Origin: Portulaca oleracea
Lineage: Eukaryota; Streptophyta; Magnoliopsida; Caryophyllales; Portulacaceae
Assembly: GCA_029582165.1 (NCBI GenBank)
Contig: CM055872.1
Location: forward strand, 34,123,261 to 34,187,260
Reading direction: 5' to 3'
Length of the DNA: 64,000 nucleotides
Under the pieces are notes generated by a model, which was not told where the DNA came from, did no database searches, and saw nothing but the letters and a program-made list of their open reading frames with translations. The translations under genes were made by a program, and so were the position numbers. Every line of letters begins with the position of its first letter. Within the stretch, counting starts at the first letter, position 1. Shown here piece after piece: positions 21,363 to 32,701 of this stretch.

Positions 21363-22598
21363 CTAAAAACACTCACAAAATCAGTAAAATCACCAAGACA
21401 AATGCTATGTATCAAATAAGCATGTGCATAACATATAAACTTAGTATGATCAATCCCCTCATGCTTATTTGATACTAGGGATCGAAATCAACATATATCT
21501 AACCTAAAACCTTACTAAAAATAGAGCACAACACCACAACATAATCATAACCTAGACCTAAATTTCTCAATTTTATCACCACATTGCTCTCTAAACTCAT
21601 CCAACAACATAATTCTCTCAATTCTGGAACAAGAAGATTAGATATCATCCAACTCAACCCAAGCCGTAATCAAGAAATCAATCCAAGAATTCAATCCTAA
21701 ATCAAGAAATTTGAATCTAGGACATAATAATTGTTATAAATTGAACAAAATACTCAATAAACTCAAGTATTCAACCAAAATCATATGAAGAACGAAGTGT
21801 ATAATCAAAGAACAAGAGGAAAAGTTCAGAATTCCATACATTGAGTTTGAAGAGGAATGGAGTTTGAAGACTCAAAGTGTTAGAGTGCAAGTGAGAAGAG
21901 AAAAGAGAGAGTAGAGTGGTGTGAGGTGGCGGCCGCGGCGAGGTCGAGGACGACGATGGTGGTCGGAGGCGCAGGTGGCGCTGGGGTAGCGTTTTGGGGA
22001 TGGTGCGTCGGGAGGTTAGGGCAAAATAGGAGGGAGTGTTGTGTTTTGAAAGAAAGGGAAGGGGCCGACAAATATCAAAAAGCGGGCAAAAATTTTTGGA
22101 AAAAGGGAAAAACGCGGCCTGCGTTTTCAAAACGCGGCCTGCGTTTTCAAAACGCAGCCTGCGTTTTGTTAAAATCACGTACCTTAATTTTCTGGACAGG
22201 GCGCAGCTAGCGCCTGGAAAACGCTGGCTGCGTTTTCCTACCTGATGTTGGCAGCTCGTTTTTCGCCAATTTTTGCTTGTTTTTCTCCCTTTTCTTTGTT
22301 TCCTCCTTATTTTCCCTACAAGTTGACGCATCAAAAATCCCTACAAACATCTACCAAGATAGAATTCATTAGGTTAGAAATAAAAATTCAATATAAGCCA
22401 TGAATTTCTCGAATTTCTCCCTTTTTCTCTGCATACTAAAAGAAAAATATTAGTAAACTTTAAAAATAAAATTGATAGGGATCAAAAACTGAAAGCTAAA
22501 ATAATTGAACTAAAATAAAATAAAAAAATAAATATGTAGATAATAGCGTACCTCCCCGAGGTTGCTTTGTTTAACATCTTAGCTCCACGTTATGGACC
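21363..22598 (-). other. Spacer of copy B between gag-protease and ORF-1
   Basis: Homologous to 14393-15972 in A but without the MITE. It holds a polypurine-like site at about 21450 (CCCCTCATGCTTATTTG) and the palindrome cluster below. The 187-codon open frame here reads through low-complexity leader sequence and is not accepted as a gene. Confidence 0.6.
22109..22235 (-). repeat. Internal palindromic word cluster of copy B
   Basis: Three words in exact 20-bp period: AAAACGCGGCCTGCGTTTT at 22109-22127 and 22129-22147, and AAAACGCAGCCTGCGTTTT at 22149-22167. A linker of about 33 bp follows, then a decayed word (GGGCGCAGCTAGCGCC) and AAAACGCTGGCTGCGTTTT at about 22218. This is the clearest example of the 20-bp periodicity. 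Confidence 0.8.
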
Positions 22599-24582
22599 CT
22601 ACTCATCAGGGTCCTTGATCTGTTTTGGAACCGGATCTCCTTCATCATGAATTATTTTTGGAACTTGTCTCTGATTCAACTTGCCTTTTCGTACTTCGTA
22701 TTCTGTCATCGACTTTCCTAGCTCGATGATCATTGTGCCTTTCCTCATATCCATCTTGCAATTGACTGTCGAAAGGAAGGCCCTCCCTAGAATAATTTCC
22801 GCTTCTGTATCTTCTCCTGTATCTAGTACCAAGATATTGACAGGAACAATGTGCTCTCCTATTTGGAGGGGAGTGTCATGCAAGATCCCTAGAGGTTTGC
22901 TAAGGGTTTTGTCTGCTAGACGAAGAATCTTGTCAGTCACCCTTAATTCCCTATGTTCATATTTCCTTAGGTAAGACTTAGGCAAAACATTCACCTCAGA
23001 TCCCGTATCACATAGTGCATACTTGATGGGTCTACCATTCAATTGGACAGGGATCCTAAAACTGCTTAGGTCTTCCTTATTAGGCATAATTGAGGGGTTT
23101 GTAGTTCCCTCTAACAGGTCTGGTTTAGGTTCAGTCTTGACTACCCTATGTAAAATATGCTCTCCTAAGGGTTCACACTCAAGGTTCACTTCCTCGCAGG
23201 TTATAACATTACATTGAGCACCCGGATTAGGGACAGGTTGAGGTTGTAAACTAGGAGAGGGAGTCGCCGAATTGGCGATCTGATTTTCTAAGATCTTATT
23301 GTGAGTTGCTAAAGCCTCTACCTTTTGCATTATGTCTTTTATAACACCTTCCTGTTTCTGTTGTCCTGCGATAAGACTCTCCATCATGGTTTCTAAATTA
23401 GACTTTCGGGGAGGTCCTTGTTGAGGTGGTCTTTGAGGTGGGGGAATATATTTTTGTTGTCCTTGTCCTTGAAGAGGACCAGTGGGATTTTCGTTCCTCT
23501 AGGAAAAATTAGGGTGGTTTCTAAGACCAGGATGGTAAGTGTTAGAATTCATATCATAATTTTGTCTAGGATTGCCAATATAATTGGCATGTTGGACTTG
23601 TTCATTACTAACTCCTCCTGTAGGGCAAGTAAAAGTTTCATGTTCAGTCGATTGACAAACATTGCAGGTCGGAGGGTTAGATGGCAAACTTAATTGGTCC
23701 ATTTTTTGCGTTAAAGAATCAAGTTTAGATGACAATAAAAGAAATTGCATCAACATTAAACTTACCTTCTGCCTTTTGGCGGGGTTTAGACCATTGATAA
23801 GAATTGTTCGCCAGATGCTCGATCAGACTCGTGATTTGAGGAACAGTTTTGTCCATAAGGTCGCCTCCGGCTGCAGAGAGGATGCTTCCTCTTGTTGATT
23901 CATTCGCTCCATTGAAGAAGGATTGGACAAGAACCCATGGTTCAAATCCATGCTGAGGACATTGTCGGAGAATGTCCTTGAATCTTTCCCAAGCATCATA
24001 CAGTGACTCATCCGGCTCTTGTGTGAATGTAGAAATTTGATTCCTTAGGCTGGTGAGCTAGCTTGGAGGAGAGTACTTCGCCAAAAAAGTGCTGGCGAGT
24101 TCGTCGAACGTTGTGATTGAATTCGGTGGAAGTGAGTCGAGGCACTCCCACGCTTTGCCTTCCAACGAGAACGGGAAGAGGCGTAGTTTGACGGCGTCCT
24201 CCGACACGTTGTTGGCCTTGTAAGTGTCATAAGCTTGACGGAAGAGTCGCAGATGTCGGTTCGGATCTTCGTTAGTCAACCCATGGAATGGTGATTTTGA
24301 CACTAGGTTGATCAAAGACAGTCGCAGCTCGAAGTCGTTTGCTTGGATGGTGGGAACGTTGATTGCTTATTGCGGGTTGCTGACATTGGGAGTAAGGTAC
24401 TACCCGAATGTCTTCGGTCGCTGTTCTCCCATCTCTTCTTCTTTTTCCGATTCCGATTCTAGCTCCTCTTCGTCCGTTTCTTGATTTTCTTGAAATTCTT
24501 TCTCCAATCTTGCTCTTTTCCTTCTCTCTTGAAGTGTTCGTTCGGTCTCAGGATCGTACTCGAAAGAGAAATCTTTTTGCAT
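22599..24582 (-). pseudogene. gag: gag-protease of Athila copy B
   Basis: The start at 24580-24582 gives MQKDFSFEYDPETERTLQ, then a strongly acidic segment with a nonsense codon at 24400. The gag core (24315-24058 and on) contains SPFHGLTNEDPNRHLRL and LRLFPFSLEGKAWE; a stop lies near 24058. The zinc knuckle CNVCQSTEHETFTC is at about 23660. A TAG lies at 23499-23501. From 23387 to 22599 the frame is open for 262 residues. Retropepsin motifs are CDTGSEVNVLP (Asp127-Thr-Gly) and IILGRAFL (198-205). The frame ends KDPDE and stop, where A's integrase also ends EDPDE. Everything from RT to nearly the end of integrase has therefore been removed, leaving gag-protease joined to the last integrase codons. 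Confidence 0.88.
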
Positions 24583-24704
24583 AAACCTGAAAAAGACAAA
24601 AACAAGAACACCAAGCGTCATAAAGAAAAATAAAGAAAAATAACAGAAATTAAATAACCTAGTCACCCAGAGCGCGTTCGTCCAATGGCGATTGGGGAAA
24701 CAAA

Positions 24705-24722
24705 TCCCCGGCAATGGCGCCA
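24705..24722 (-). other. Primer binding site of copy B
   Basis: On the - strand TGGCGCCATTGCCGGGGA, six bases from the LTR. tRNA-Asp type with one difference from element 1. Confidence 0.86.
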
Positions 24723-24728
24723 AAAACT

Positions 24729-26168
24729 TGACAGACCTAAAACATATAGGTGTATGTGTACCGCAAGTGTACAGGTCTGTGTAGTAATAAAATATCGTTC
24801 TCTCTCAAGGATTTGTGTTCAATCATGCACTAGACTAGTTCGCTACAAAGAATGCTAGGTCGATCCGAAGGGTGTCGTGAAGTTTTCTAAATTAAACTAA
24901 GAAAGCAGGAATTTTTAGGGGTTTTATCAAATAATTAAAAGTGTTCAGGGGAGTCCACTCTAGTCAATTAATCAAATTATCAACAATTCCGGTGCAGGTA
25001 ACAAGATAATTCGGGGTCTATAATCTTTCTAGGCCCTATCACTTCGATCTTTCGATCCTAGGTGAGTTACAGTGATTAACCTAAACACTATTTCTAACTA
25101 TTTAGCCTAATCAAAGATAAGAACTGATTATAAATTGACCCTAGGCAAGAATCATTATGTCTAACTATTTTCTAACCTATTCAATCTACGCAATCCGATT
25201 CAAGACTCAAACTGTCGTTCTATTGTCAAGAATCTAAAACCAGGTACAGACTCAAACTGTCGTTCTATTGTCAAATTACCATGACATACAAAGCACGCAG
25301 ATTAAACGAATAAAAAGATAACCTAACACCGAAATTGTATTCAAATTCAATCAATTGACATCTAGTTTATCCCCCAAACTAAGAAAATTAGCTACTCATA
25401 ATTCTAAAAGTAAACATCGCAAAATCTAAATAACAACAAGAAAACATTAAAGATGAATAGAAATAAACCGTGTTCGAATTGGCGGAATCGATCTCTTCGT
25501 GTCACCCGAATCGATCTCTTTCGTGTTCTTCGATCACGAACAATAATCTTATCTAATAACAATCTTTAGGAATCAACTGTAAATAAATTGATCTAAATCT
25601 ACTCTAAAAGCTACCTAAAAATCTCTCTGAAAACTAAAGTAAGCGGAAGAAAATCGCTCGCTGCGAATGATCTTTTAAACGGTGGTAGTCGAAGCCCTTT
25701 TATAGTGACTGGATTAGGGTACAAAACGCGGCCTGCGTTTTGGACACGCTGGCTGCGTTTTGCCCAAGTAGCGGATTTCTCCGTGAGAGGGCGCTGGCTG
25801 CGCCTCCAAAACGCAGGCTGCGTTTTGTCTTTTCTCGGCTGCCAAACTTTTTGGACAAGGCACGACCTGCGTTCAAAAACGCTGCCTGCGCCTTGGCTCT
25901 CTGCTTCAGCTGGGCTTGGGCCGTGTTGTTTTGGGCCGTTCTTCTTTTCCTCTTCTTTCCTTCTTTTATTTTCCATGATTTTTGCTATTTCTTCTCCAAT
26001 TCTTCATGCTTTTTGATATAATTCCTCCAATTCCTGTAATACATACGAAACTCGCGAACAAGCGTATAAATCACAGAAATTGCTATAAAAATACGAGATA
26101 TCGGGTATAAAAAGCATGAAATTGACATGATTTGAGCCCTTAAAACTCTATATAAAATTGTCTTATCA
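24729..26168 (-). repeat. 5' LTR of copy B (1440 bp)
   Basis: On the - strand runs TGATAAGACA to GGTCTGTCA. Homologous to the LTR of A. It is the only LTR of B in the window. Confidence 0.9.
25697..25893 (-). promoter_or_regulatory. LTR promoter of copy B: three word pairs plus TATA box
   Basis: The TATA box reads CTTTTATA on the + strand at 25697-25704. Upstream in element sense are three word pairs, at about 25725/25744 (AAAACGCGGCCTGCGTTTT), 25787/25808 (AAAACGCAGGCTGCGTTTT) and 25862/25875. Linkers of about 30 nt separate the pairs. GGGCCGT/TTGGGCC motifs flank the distal end (about 25918-25940). The layout copies that of A although individual words differ. Confidence 0.68.
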
Positions 26169-26600
26169 TTAACAAACTTAAACCCTAAACATAATTAATA
26201 AACTTAACTAGTAAAAAATATAATAAAAATTAACATAAACAAATTAACAAACATTTAATGAAAATTTGAATAATCATACAGATTTTTAAGAATTATTTTA
26301 ACTTAATCAATCACAAAATAATAATTTATCATGTCTAACATAAACAAATTGACAAAACTAATACATAAAAACCTAATTATTACCAAACATATACAGTCAA
26401 TTAACCCTAATTCTAACCCATACAAACATATACAAACATATTTAATTAAACTAATTATTCATAACCAATACACTAAATTAATTAAACAAACTATTCATAA
26501 TTAATTACACTAAACAATTTTTTCACAAACATTACCCTAACCCATACTAATCTATGCATGCTCATAATTTATACCCATAAACAAACAATTAACCAAATTA
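26169..26600. other. AT-rich intergenic stretch
   Basis: Strongly AT-rich with many AATTA/ACAAA words. I see no gene, no terminal repeat and no duplication of the copy B boundary. Confidence 0.6.
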
Positions 26601-27248
26601 ACAATTTTCAAAAATCATACTGGGGACGGCACAGGTGGCACAGGCAGCGGACACAGGCATCGGCGGTGGCAGCTCCGGCGAAAAGAGGGGACGACGACGG
26701 TAGTCCTAGAGAGAAGGAGGGTTTGTGTTGTTCTAAACCACCAAAAATATAAAGAAAATGTTAAGGAGGGAGAGGGGAAGGACCTACCTGGGACGGCACA
26801 GGCGGCGGCGAAAAGGGGGGACAGTGACGGTTGTCCTAGAGAGAAGGAGGGTTTGTGTTGTTATAAACCACCAAAAATATAATGAAATTTTTAAGGAGAG
26901 AGAGGGTAAGGACTTACCAGCGTCGGCGTCAACGGCGACCGACGGTGGAGGAAACCGGCGGCGCAACGGCAACAACAATCGCGGGTATTCATGGTCGTTC
27001 GAAGGTTGGGTTTGGTGTTTGAATTAGTAACGGGAAGAAAATGAAATCGTTGGCCGATATATTGAACGGCGCGACTGTTCAATTTAACGGTCGCAAATTT
27101 GTGACCATTTAATTGAACGGTTGTTAGATGGAAAGACCGTTCATTTAAACGGTCGCAAATTTGCGACTGTTAATGAGCGGTCTCTATTGAACGGTCGCGC
27201 GAAAAAAATCTGCGACCGTTCACTGAATCCTATCATTATGAGAATAGT
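26601..27248 (-). mobile_element. Possible CACTA-type 5' region with tandem duplication
   Basis: From 27020 to 27240 the sequence carries ACGGTCGC/GCGACCGT words in both orientations, for example ACGGTCGCAAATTTGCGAC, as in CACTA subterminal regions. Read on the - strand, a GC-rich exon-like segment ends in a GTAAG donor at about 26920. This is followed by two copies of an intron-like block (TATATTTTTGGTGGTTTA ... CTCTCTAG) about 135 bp apart, separated by GC-rich exon-like pieces. An outer terminus CACTATTCTC could be at 27248, but the usual CACTACAA is not there. Identity is tentative. Confidence 0.4.
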
Positions 27249-27835
27249 GATAGAGTTTAGAGGCCAATCTAGGATAACTTCGTGAGAGGACCTAGAGTGG
27301 GTGTTTTCTACCAACAAGCAGTCCAATTCCTAGTCTAAGCTACCCCTATTTGTTAATCCCGATGTTAGGTACTTGTTAGGCGATTCAAAGAACCCCCAGG
27401 CCCTTCCTTTATCTTAGTTGATCTTCTCTTTATTCTTTTGTCGTAGTTTCTTAATTAATCTCCAAATTACCTATATCTACCCGTAAATTAGGTTTTAACA
27501 CCGAATATTAGTCTAAAAGGACCTTGCTCCCTACAGATATAATAATACAACCCGGTTCTGCTGCAACCAAACACAACCCAACCAGTTTATTGCCTTCTCC
27601 TACTTTACTCCCACCCATGTATAACTAAGGATGGTAGTTTGGGGGGGGGGGGGGGAGGTGGAGGGGGGATTCCGGTCCCCACTTGGGGCCAGCCCCTCTT
27701 TGGGGATAATTCCTTGTACTCAACGGGGATGAGTATGGGGACGAACTTTAAATACCTGTGCGGGGACGGAGCGGGGATGAGGACAAAATTTTCCCCGCCC
27801 CCGTCCCCGCTTATCCGTCGGGGAAAATTACCTGC
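27249..27835. other. Unassigned DNA with G-rich tract
   Basis: 27249-27640 is unremarkable non-coding DNA. A run of fifteen G at 27641-27655 is followed by GGGGAC/GGGGAT-rich sequence and its rough complement (CCCCGCCCCCGTCCCC at about 27796). Together they can fold on themselves. Glycine- and proline-rich frames here reflect composition only. Confidence 0.55.
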
Positions 27836-29380
27836 TGTAGAACCCCGAGAAAAGGGCGCGACCGCCTTTTCTCCGTGATGCACTACTTAAGTGATCGGGA
27901 GCCGACTAAGGTTGCTTAATCCTTAAATAGGGATATTTTTATTTTCGAAATTCATTTTCGGGGTGGTGAAATTTTATTTATTTTACAAATCCGTTTTTTA
28001 TTATTTAAATACTTGAAATTATGCCAAAAATATATTAAATATAACTTAAAATTGGCCCAAATAAAGAAATTCAGCCCAAAGAAAGCAAACCCAGTTTGAG
28101 TCCATAAGCAGTCGCTTCCTGGGCCAGAGAAAGTGAGTTAGAAATAGTAAAACCCGTGCGGGTTTTACCGTTTCATGGCCCACTTTTCTCGGCTTTAACC
28201 TTGAATGTGATGAATGAGAAATGTTAAGTCATTTTTTAATTATTTTTCGTGTAAATTCAAATGTTAAATAATTAAACGGATTATAAAAACAATAAATTAG
28301 TCGCCAGCCGATTTAAGGAAATCGACAAACCGTAAAAATGATAAAAATAACTCCGGTCTACGAAACCCGATTCTAAGTTCGGGGGTAAGGTTACGAATTC
28401 GAGAATTATAAAAAATTCTCAAATTCGCCGTTAGAAAACGAACTCTACTAAAATCGACATTAAAGTGAAATAAAGCGGGGAGAAGTTTAATAGATTTCGC
28501 AAAATTATATTCTTAACATGCAAGATAAAATGAAATTTTTTGGTTTATAAAATATGCACATATAATCGAATTTAATGTACAAATTACATGATTAAAATAA
28601 CAATAATGAAAGAAAACATAAAACAAACCTCTTTGATTTAGGAGCACGAATGCGCCGTTTGAAGATCTTGACCTCACCTTGACTTGATGGATGGGAAAAT
28701 GAAAGTGAGGATGATGATAGGATATATTTAAGTGATGATTTTGGTAGAGGATGGTAATATGATGAGATTTGTGGAGAATGTAGATGGTGTGATTATGATG
28801 ATAGTTAGTGAGAATGGGAGTATAATAGTGGTGGTTTTATGAGAACTGTTCATGGAATGGATGGAAGTATGGAATTTTGAGAGGACATTTAAGTAGAGTA
28901 TGAGTGTTGTGAAGGATAGTTGATGGTAGGGTAGTATATGAGTGATTATTTTGGTAGAGTAAGGAAATGGTAATATGAATATGAATATAATAGAGAGGGT
29001 TTTAAGAGAGTGTAGGTAGGATTATGATGATCGTTGGTGAAAATGAATGGAATGGAAGGAGGGTATTTATAGGTGATGAAGGGTAGTGTTTAGGAGGGAA
29101 ATAGAGGGAAAATCATGGGGGACACATCCCCATGATCATGCGATGCAATCACGTAGTCAAGGTTAGGGTCAAAAACACATGGGGCTAATATCAAGGGAGG
29201 GTGATCAAGGTGATTTTGGCGCCGGATTTCTTGAAGATAAAACCCGTGCGGGTTTTATAATATCCAGGCACGGATCGGTGACGTGGACAAAGCCAAAACG
29301 ACGTGCTTAGGTTGTAGATAACCAGCACCAGTTTTGAAATATGGGTCGGGAAGCGCCTTGGGCCTGTCCTAGTTCTGGAC
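27836..29380 (-). repeat. 3' LTR of the Tat-type element, distal part
   Basis: The + strand starts TGTAGAACCCCGAG, so in element sense the LTR ends TCGGGGTTCTACA. It is continuous with 42078-42255 once the chromovirus and one target copy are removed (about 1.72 kb in total). It contains palindromes at 28149-28166 and 29239-29256 and a TATA box. Confirmation needs the other LTR, which is outside the window. Confidence 0.7.
29064..29256 (-). promoter_or_regulatory. Likely LTR promoter of the Tat-type element
   Basis: TATAAATA on the - strand at 29071-29064. The perfect word AAAACCCGTGCGGGTTTT lies about 168 bp upstream in element sense (29239-29256). A second copy lies at 42094-42111, which was only about 140 bp further upstream before the chromovirus inserted. 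Confidence 0.6.
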
Positions 29381-32300
29381 TGTAACGACCCGCCCTAAAC
29401 CCGTATTAATTAAAACCTTAATGGCAGTAATTAGCCCAAAATACGCTAATAAAATTTTTCTTCTTTTACGTTACGATTATTATTATTATTTGTTTCTATG
29501 CGTGACAGGTCTCGAGCAAGGCGATGGCTAAATGGGTTAATTATATTTCATGTCGGATGTGTGTAAAGCTATAAATATTAGTACGAGTTTATGAATATTT
29601 TTACGATAAGTTATATAATTTATTTTATTATTCTCGATTTTACGCTTTTAACCGAGGAAGGTTATATCAATTTTAATGTCCATTTCGATCACGATTTATG
29701 TCATCCAACCTTCCTAATTACATTTTATTGTTCAATTTATTTTATTAGTGTTATCCTACCAATTTATTTTATGTGGTTCAATACTAGTTAATTTTTACCC
29801 AATTTAATTCCAAGTAATTTTATTTAGGTTTACAACTAAACTATTTTATCAAGTTTTATATCTATTAATTTTATTTAGTCAATACCAATTATTTTATCTA
29901 GCTTAATTTTAATTACTTTTGTCTAGCCTAATTACCAATTGGATAAGTTAATTAGATTAAGAGGGTTATTTATATAAAGAGGTTAAGTTAGAATGGGTTT
30001 ATTTCAATTTCATTTCAGACAAATATCACAAACCCTCCACTTCCTCCCCTTTATCCTCTGCCCAGCCACGTGCCCCCCTAGCTGGGCGTTTTCCGGCGAT
30101 CGGCCGGCCAAGCCGGCGGTGGTCCGGTGGCGGCCGAGCCACTCCTTCCCTCCTCTCTTGTTTTCTTCTTCAATTTCTTCTCCAAGTGGTATAATATCCA
30201 AACCCTAACTCAAGCTTTTATATTCCTAATCTGATTTTCATGTTTAAATTGTGTATCTTTGATGTTTTTCATCTCTTCTATGGTTCTTAAGCATGAATTT
30301 ATATGGTGGTTAAATTAGGGTTTGAATTTGGGTTTGATAAATGTAAATTTGGGGTTGATTTTGAGTGTTTGATGTGGTATTCTTGTTGAATGTTTGAAAT
30401 AGCTTGTTGCATGTGAGTTCTAAGGTCATGTTTAAGCAAGTTTAAGTGTTTAATTTCTGGAAAATCCATGGATAATAGTTAATTTGAAGTTTAATTGGGA
30501 ATTGATACAAATTGGAGACAAGGAAAATCATGCATGTTGGTTTAGGGGGTCAAATACGTTTCTGGGTACAAATCTGGTTTTTATAGAGGACTAAAAGTGG
30601 GAGTTTAGCCCAGATTTTTATTTAAAAAGATAGCTTAAGTCGTTACCTAACTATGGGCTTTGGATTTTCGAGAATCCGACATGTGTAGCCCGAGATATGA
30701 GCGAAACCGTGAAGGGATGCAAAGTATATACGATTCTGAGTCAGTAATTTGAGGACTATTTTCCGTCCATTTAGAGATTTTATTGATTCCAGTGGTAAAC
30801 ATAAAAGTTTTAGGTGACCTTTTAAGCTTTCCGAAAATGTATGGTTTGCGTTCATCGGATATCGGGAGTGCAAGATATAGGGTCGGAAGTGAAGCATGTC
30901 AGTTGAGTTTCGGCCCAGAAAATGTTTTATAAATTTGAGATTTTGTGATCCAATTCCAATCATGTAAGGGATTCTAATTGTTTAGAGACTCTTTGGTCAA
31001 TATTAGAATATTCAAGAGGTGTTGTCTAAGTAGAAGATGCTATCTTTTGGAGGTTACTGTTACTTATCAAAGTTATGTTATCATAGTTAAGGTTGAAAGA
31101 TTAAGTTACATAATGAAATAATCGACTTTAAGTTGGATTGTGGATTGTATCATTAGTATAAGATCCCTTTGAAGCATAATGATCCGAGGACTTATTCCTT
31201 CTCTAATGCATAATTCCAATTCACCTTTCAAACACTTCCAAAATCCAATAATCCATCGTTATAAATTCTTCTTCGTCGCTTGACGATATATCCGAAAAAT
31301 CAAGAACTCTCTAATTTCCATTCTAGCCTTTCATTCCTTAATCCTCCATATTCCATCAATATGATCTCTTCAAATCATTCTATAAGTTAAGCTATTCATC
31401 GTTTACTTCCAAGCCTTTATGAGTTTCGTATCAAAAGATCAAGCCGACAGTTTAAATTTCCAAATTACAGCTTCTGTTTAGTTCCTGGCTGTTTTTCAAG
31501 CCTTTCCCTTCATTTTTGGACCTCGGTCTAGTTGACAAAGTTGTAGAACTTAATTTTCCCTATTCCGGAAAGTACTCGTTTGTTTAATTCCGAGTTTTCT
31601 AGCCCGAGTTATGCTAAAAGTCCTATTTCTTAAAAACCTGAAATTTTCTTTCTAAGTTTTTACGTTCGTAGTTTCTATTTTACTTAACGTTTGAAACTCA
31701 CTAAGAACCCTCGTTGGTTCTCAATTTCTACACTTCTTATTATAGTTCCCAAGTCACCCAAGCCGTCCCGAGCTCGAGGCACGCCACCAAGTTTTCCTAC
31801 TTTCCAAGGTACGCAAATTGTCCAACTTTTATCTTTCAAGCACGTTACGATGCTTATTCATATCAATTTATATCATGATCTATGTCATACATTATCATTT
31901 TCAAAAGTGGTCCCGCCATATTATTATAATTCTAGCTAGTCACGTGAAGTGCTAGCCTTTATTCATCTATAGGGTGCTCCTGATCAGAGTGACCAGACTG
32001 CGATGTCCGATCGCATGGTACCACCCAACCCAAACTCCAAATCGGTTTGGGGCGTGCGCGTGTTAGGTGCTTTGCACCAGATCGTAAGGGATACCACTCT
32101 ATTTTCTATGTATATATAAATATATATATATCATGTCTACTTTTATATGTTTATATGTATGCCAAATCCATTTAATACATGTTTAGCCCCGTCCCCGTTT
32201 TCAAAATGAATTTAAATGCCGGCATTAAAACCGTTTTCGAACGGTTTGACGTGTTGGAGGTTTGTGTACTGAGTGTTTCCCCACTCACTTTGCGTATGTT

Positions 32301-32685
32301 TTCAATGTTTTGTTTTTAGGCGGCCCGAGCTCCCAAAGTAAAGACAAGGATAAGCAGAGGTAGAACTTCCACGTGCAGGGTAGTCTTAAAGGGCGGATTT
32401 GGCAGACCTCGGTGGTCTTCGTGGTTCCAAAGATTAATTTGCATTGGAGAAAGTTTAATATATATATATATATGTTTCTTTGATGGGTGTATAAAGTGTA
32501 ATATCTATGGTTTCGGTGATTGTTTATGTATGGGTTTAAGTGTAGTATTCACTTGGTGGTTTATGTGCCTTGTCCCGAGTGGGGACGGCGGTAATGCCTC
32601 AATATTTCTCTTTTTCGCTGCGCTAATCACAGGGTTATGGCATGATTAAGGATAATCTTGTGGTTAAGGGTGTTGGGGTGTTACA
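29381..32685 (+). repeat. 5' LTR of the chromovirus (3305 bp)
   Basis: TGTAACGACC to GGGGTGTTACA, followed within four bases by the primer site. Short open frames inside it are duplicated in the 3' LTR and are not genes. Confidence 0.95.
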
Positions 32686-32689
32686 GTTG

Positions 32690-32701
32690 TGGTATCAGAG
32701 C
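32690..32701 (+). other. Primer binding site, initiator tRNA-Met type
   Basis: TGGTATCAGAGC, four bases after the 5' LTR, complementary to the 3' end of initiator tRNA-Met. This is the usual primer of Tekay-type elements. Confidence 0.92.

Larger units (their letters stand above)
20392..26168 (-). mobile_element. Athila retrotransposon copy B, reverse orientation, no 3' LTR
   Basis: Read on the - strand: LTR (26168-24729), primer site, gag-protease, spacer with palindromes, ATHILA ORF-1-like gene and a polypurine-like site at about 20513. The sequence then stops at the junction with A. RT, RNase H and integrase are absent. It is the same family as A (LTR, gag and ORF-1 clearly homologous). 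Confidence 0.88.

Noticed and set aside
22109..22245. CRISPR-like look of regularly spaced 19-bp palindromes
   Set aside because: The units are directly adjacent (20-bp period) with no unique spacers, and all context is eukaryotic retrotransposon DNA.
21771..22334. 187-codon open frame on the - strand in copy B
   Set aside because: It runs through the palindrome cluster and a low-complexity Ser/Pro-rich leader; the homologous stretch in copy A is not open.
27639..27883. Glycine-rich (+) and proline-rich (-) open frames
   Set aside because: Both are translations of a G15 run and GGGGAC-type repeats; no start context, no homology, mirrored on both strands.
29591..31939. Several 66-106-codon frames in the chromovirus 5' LTR that recur near 38961-41307
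   Set aside because: They are duplicated because the two LTRs are copies; none has recognisable motifs and LTRs are normally non-coding.
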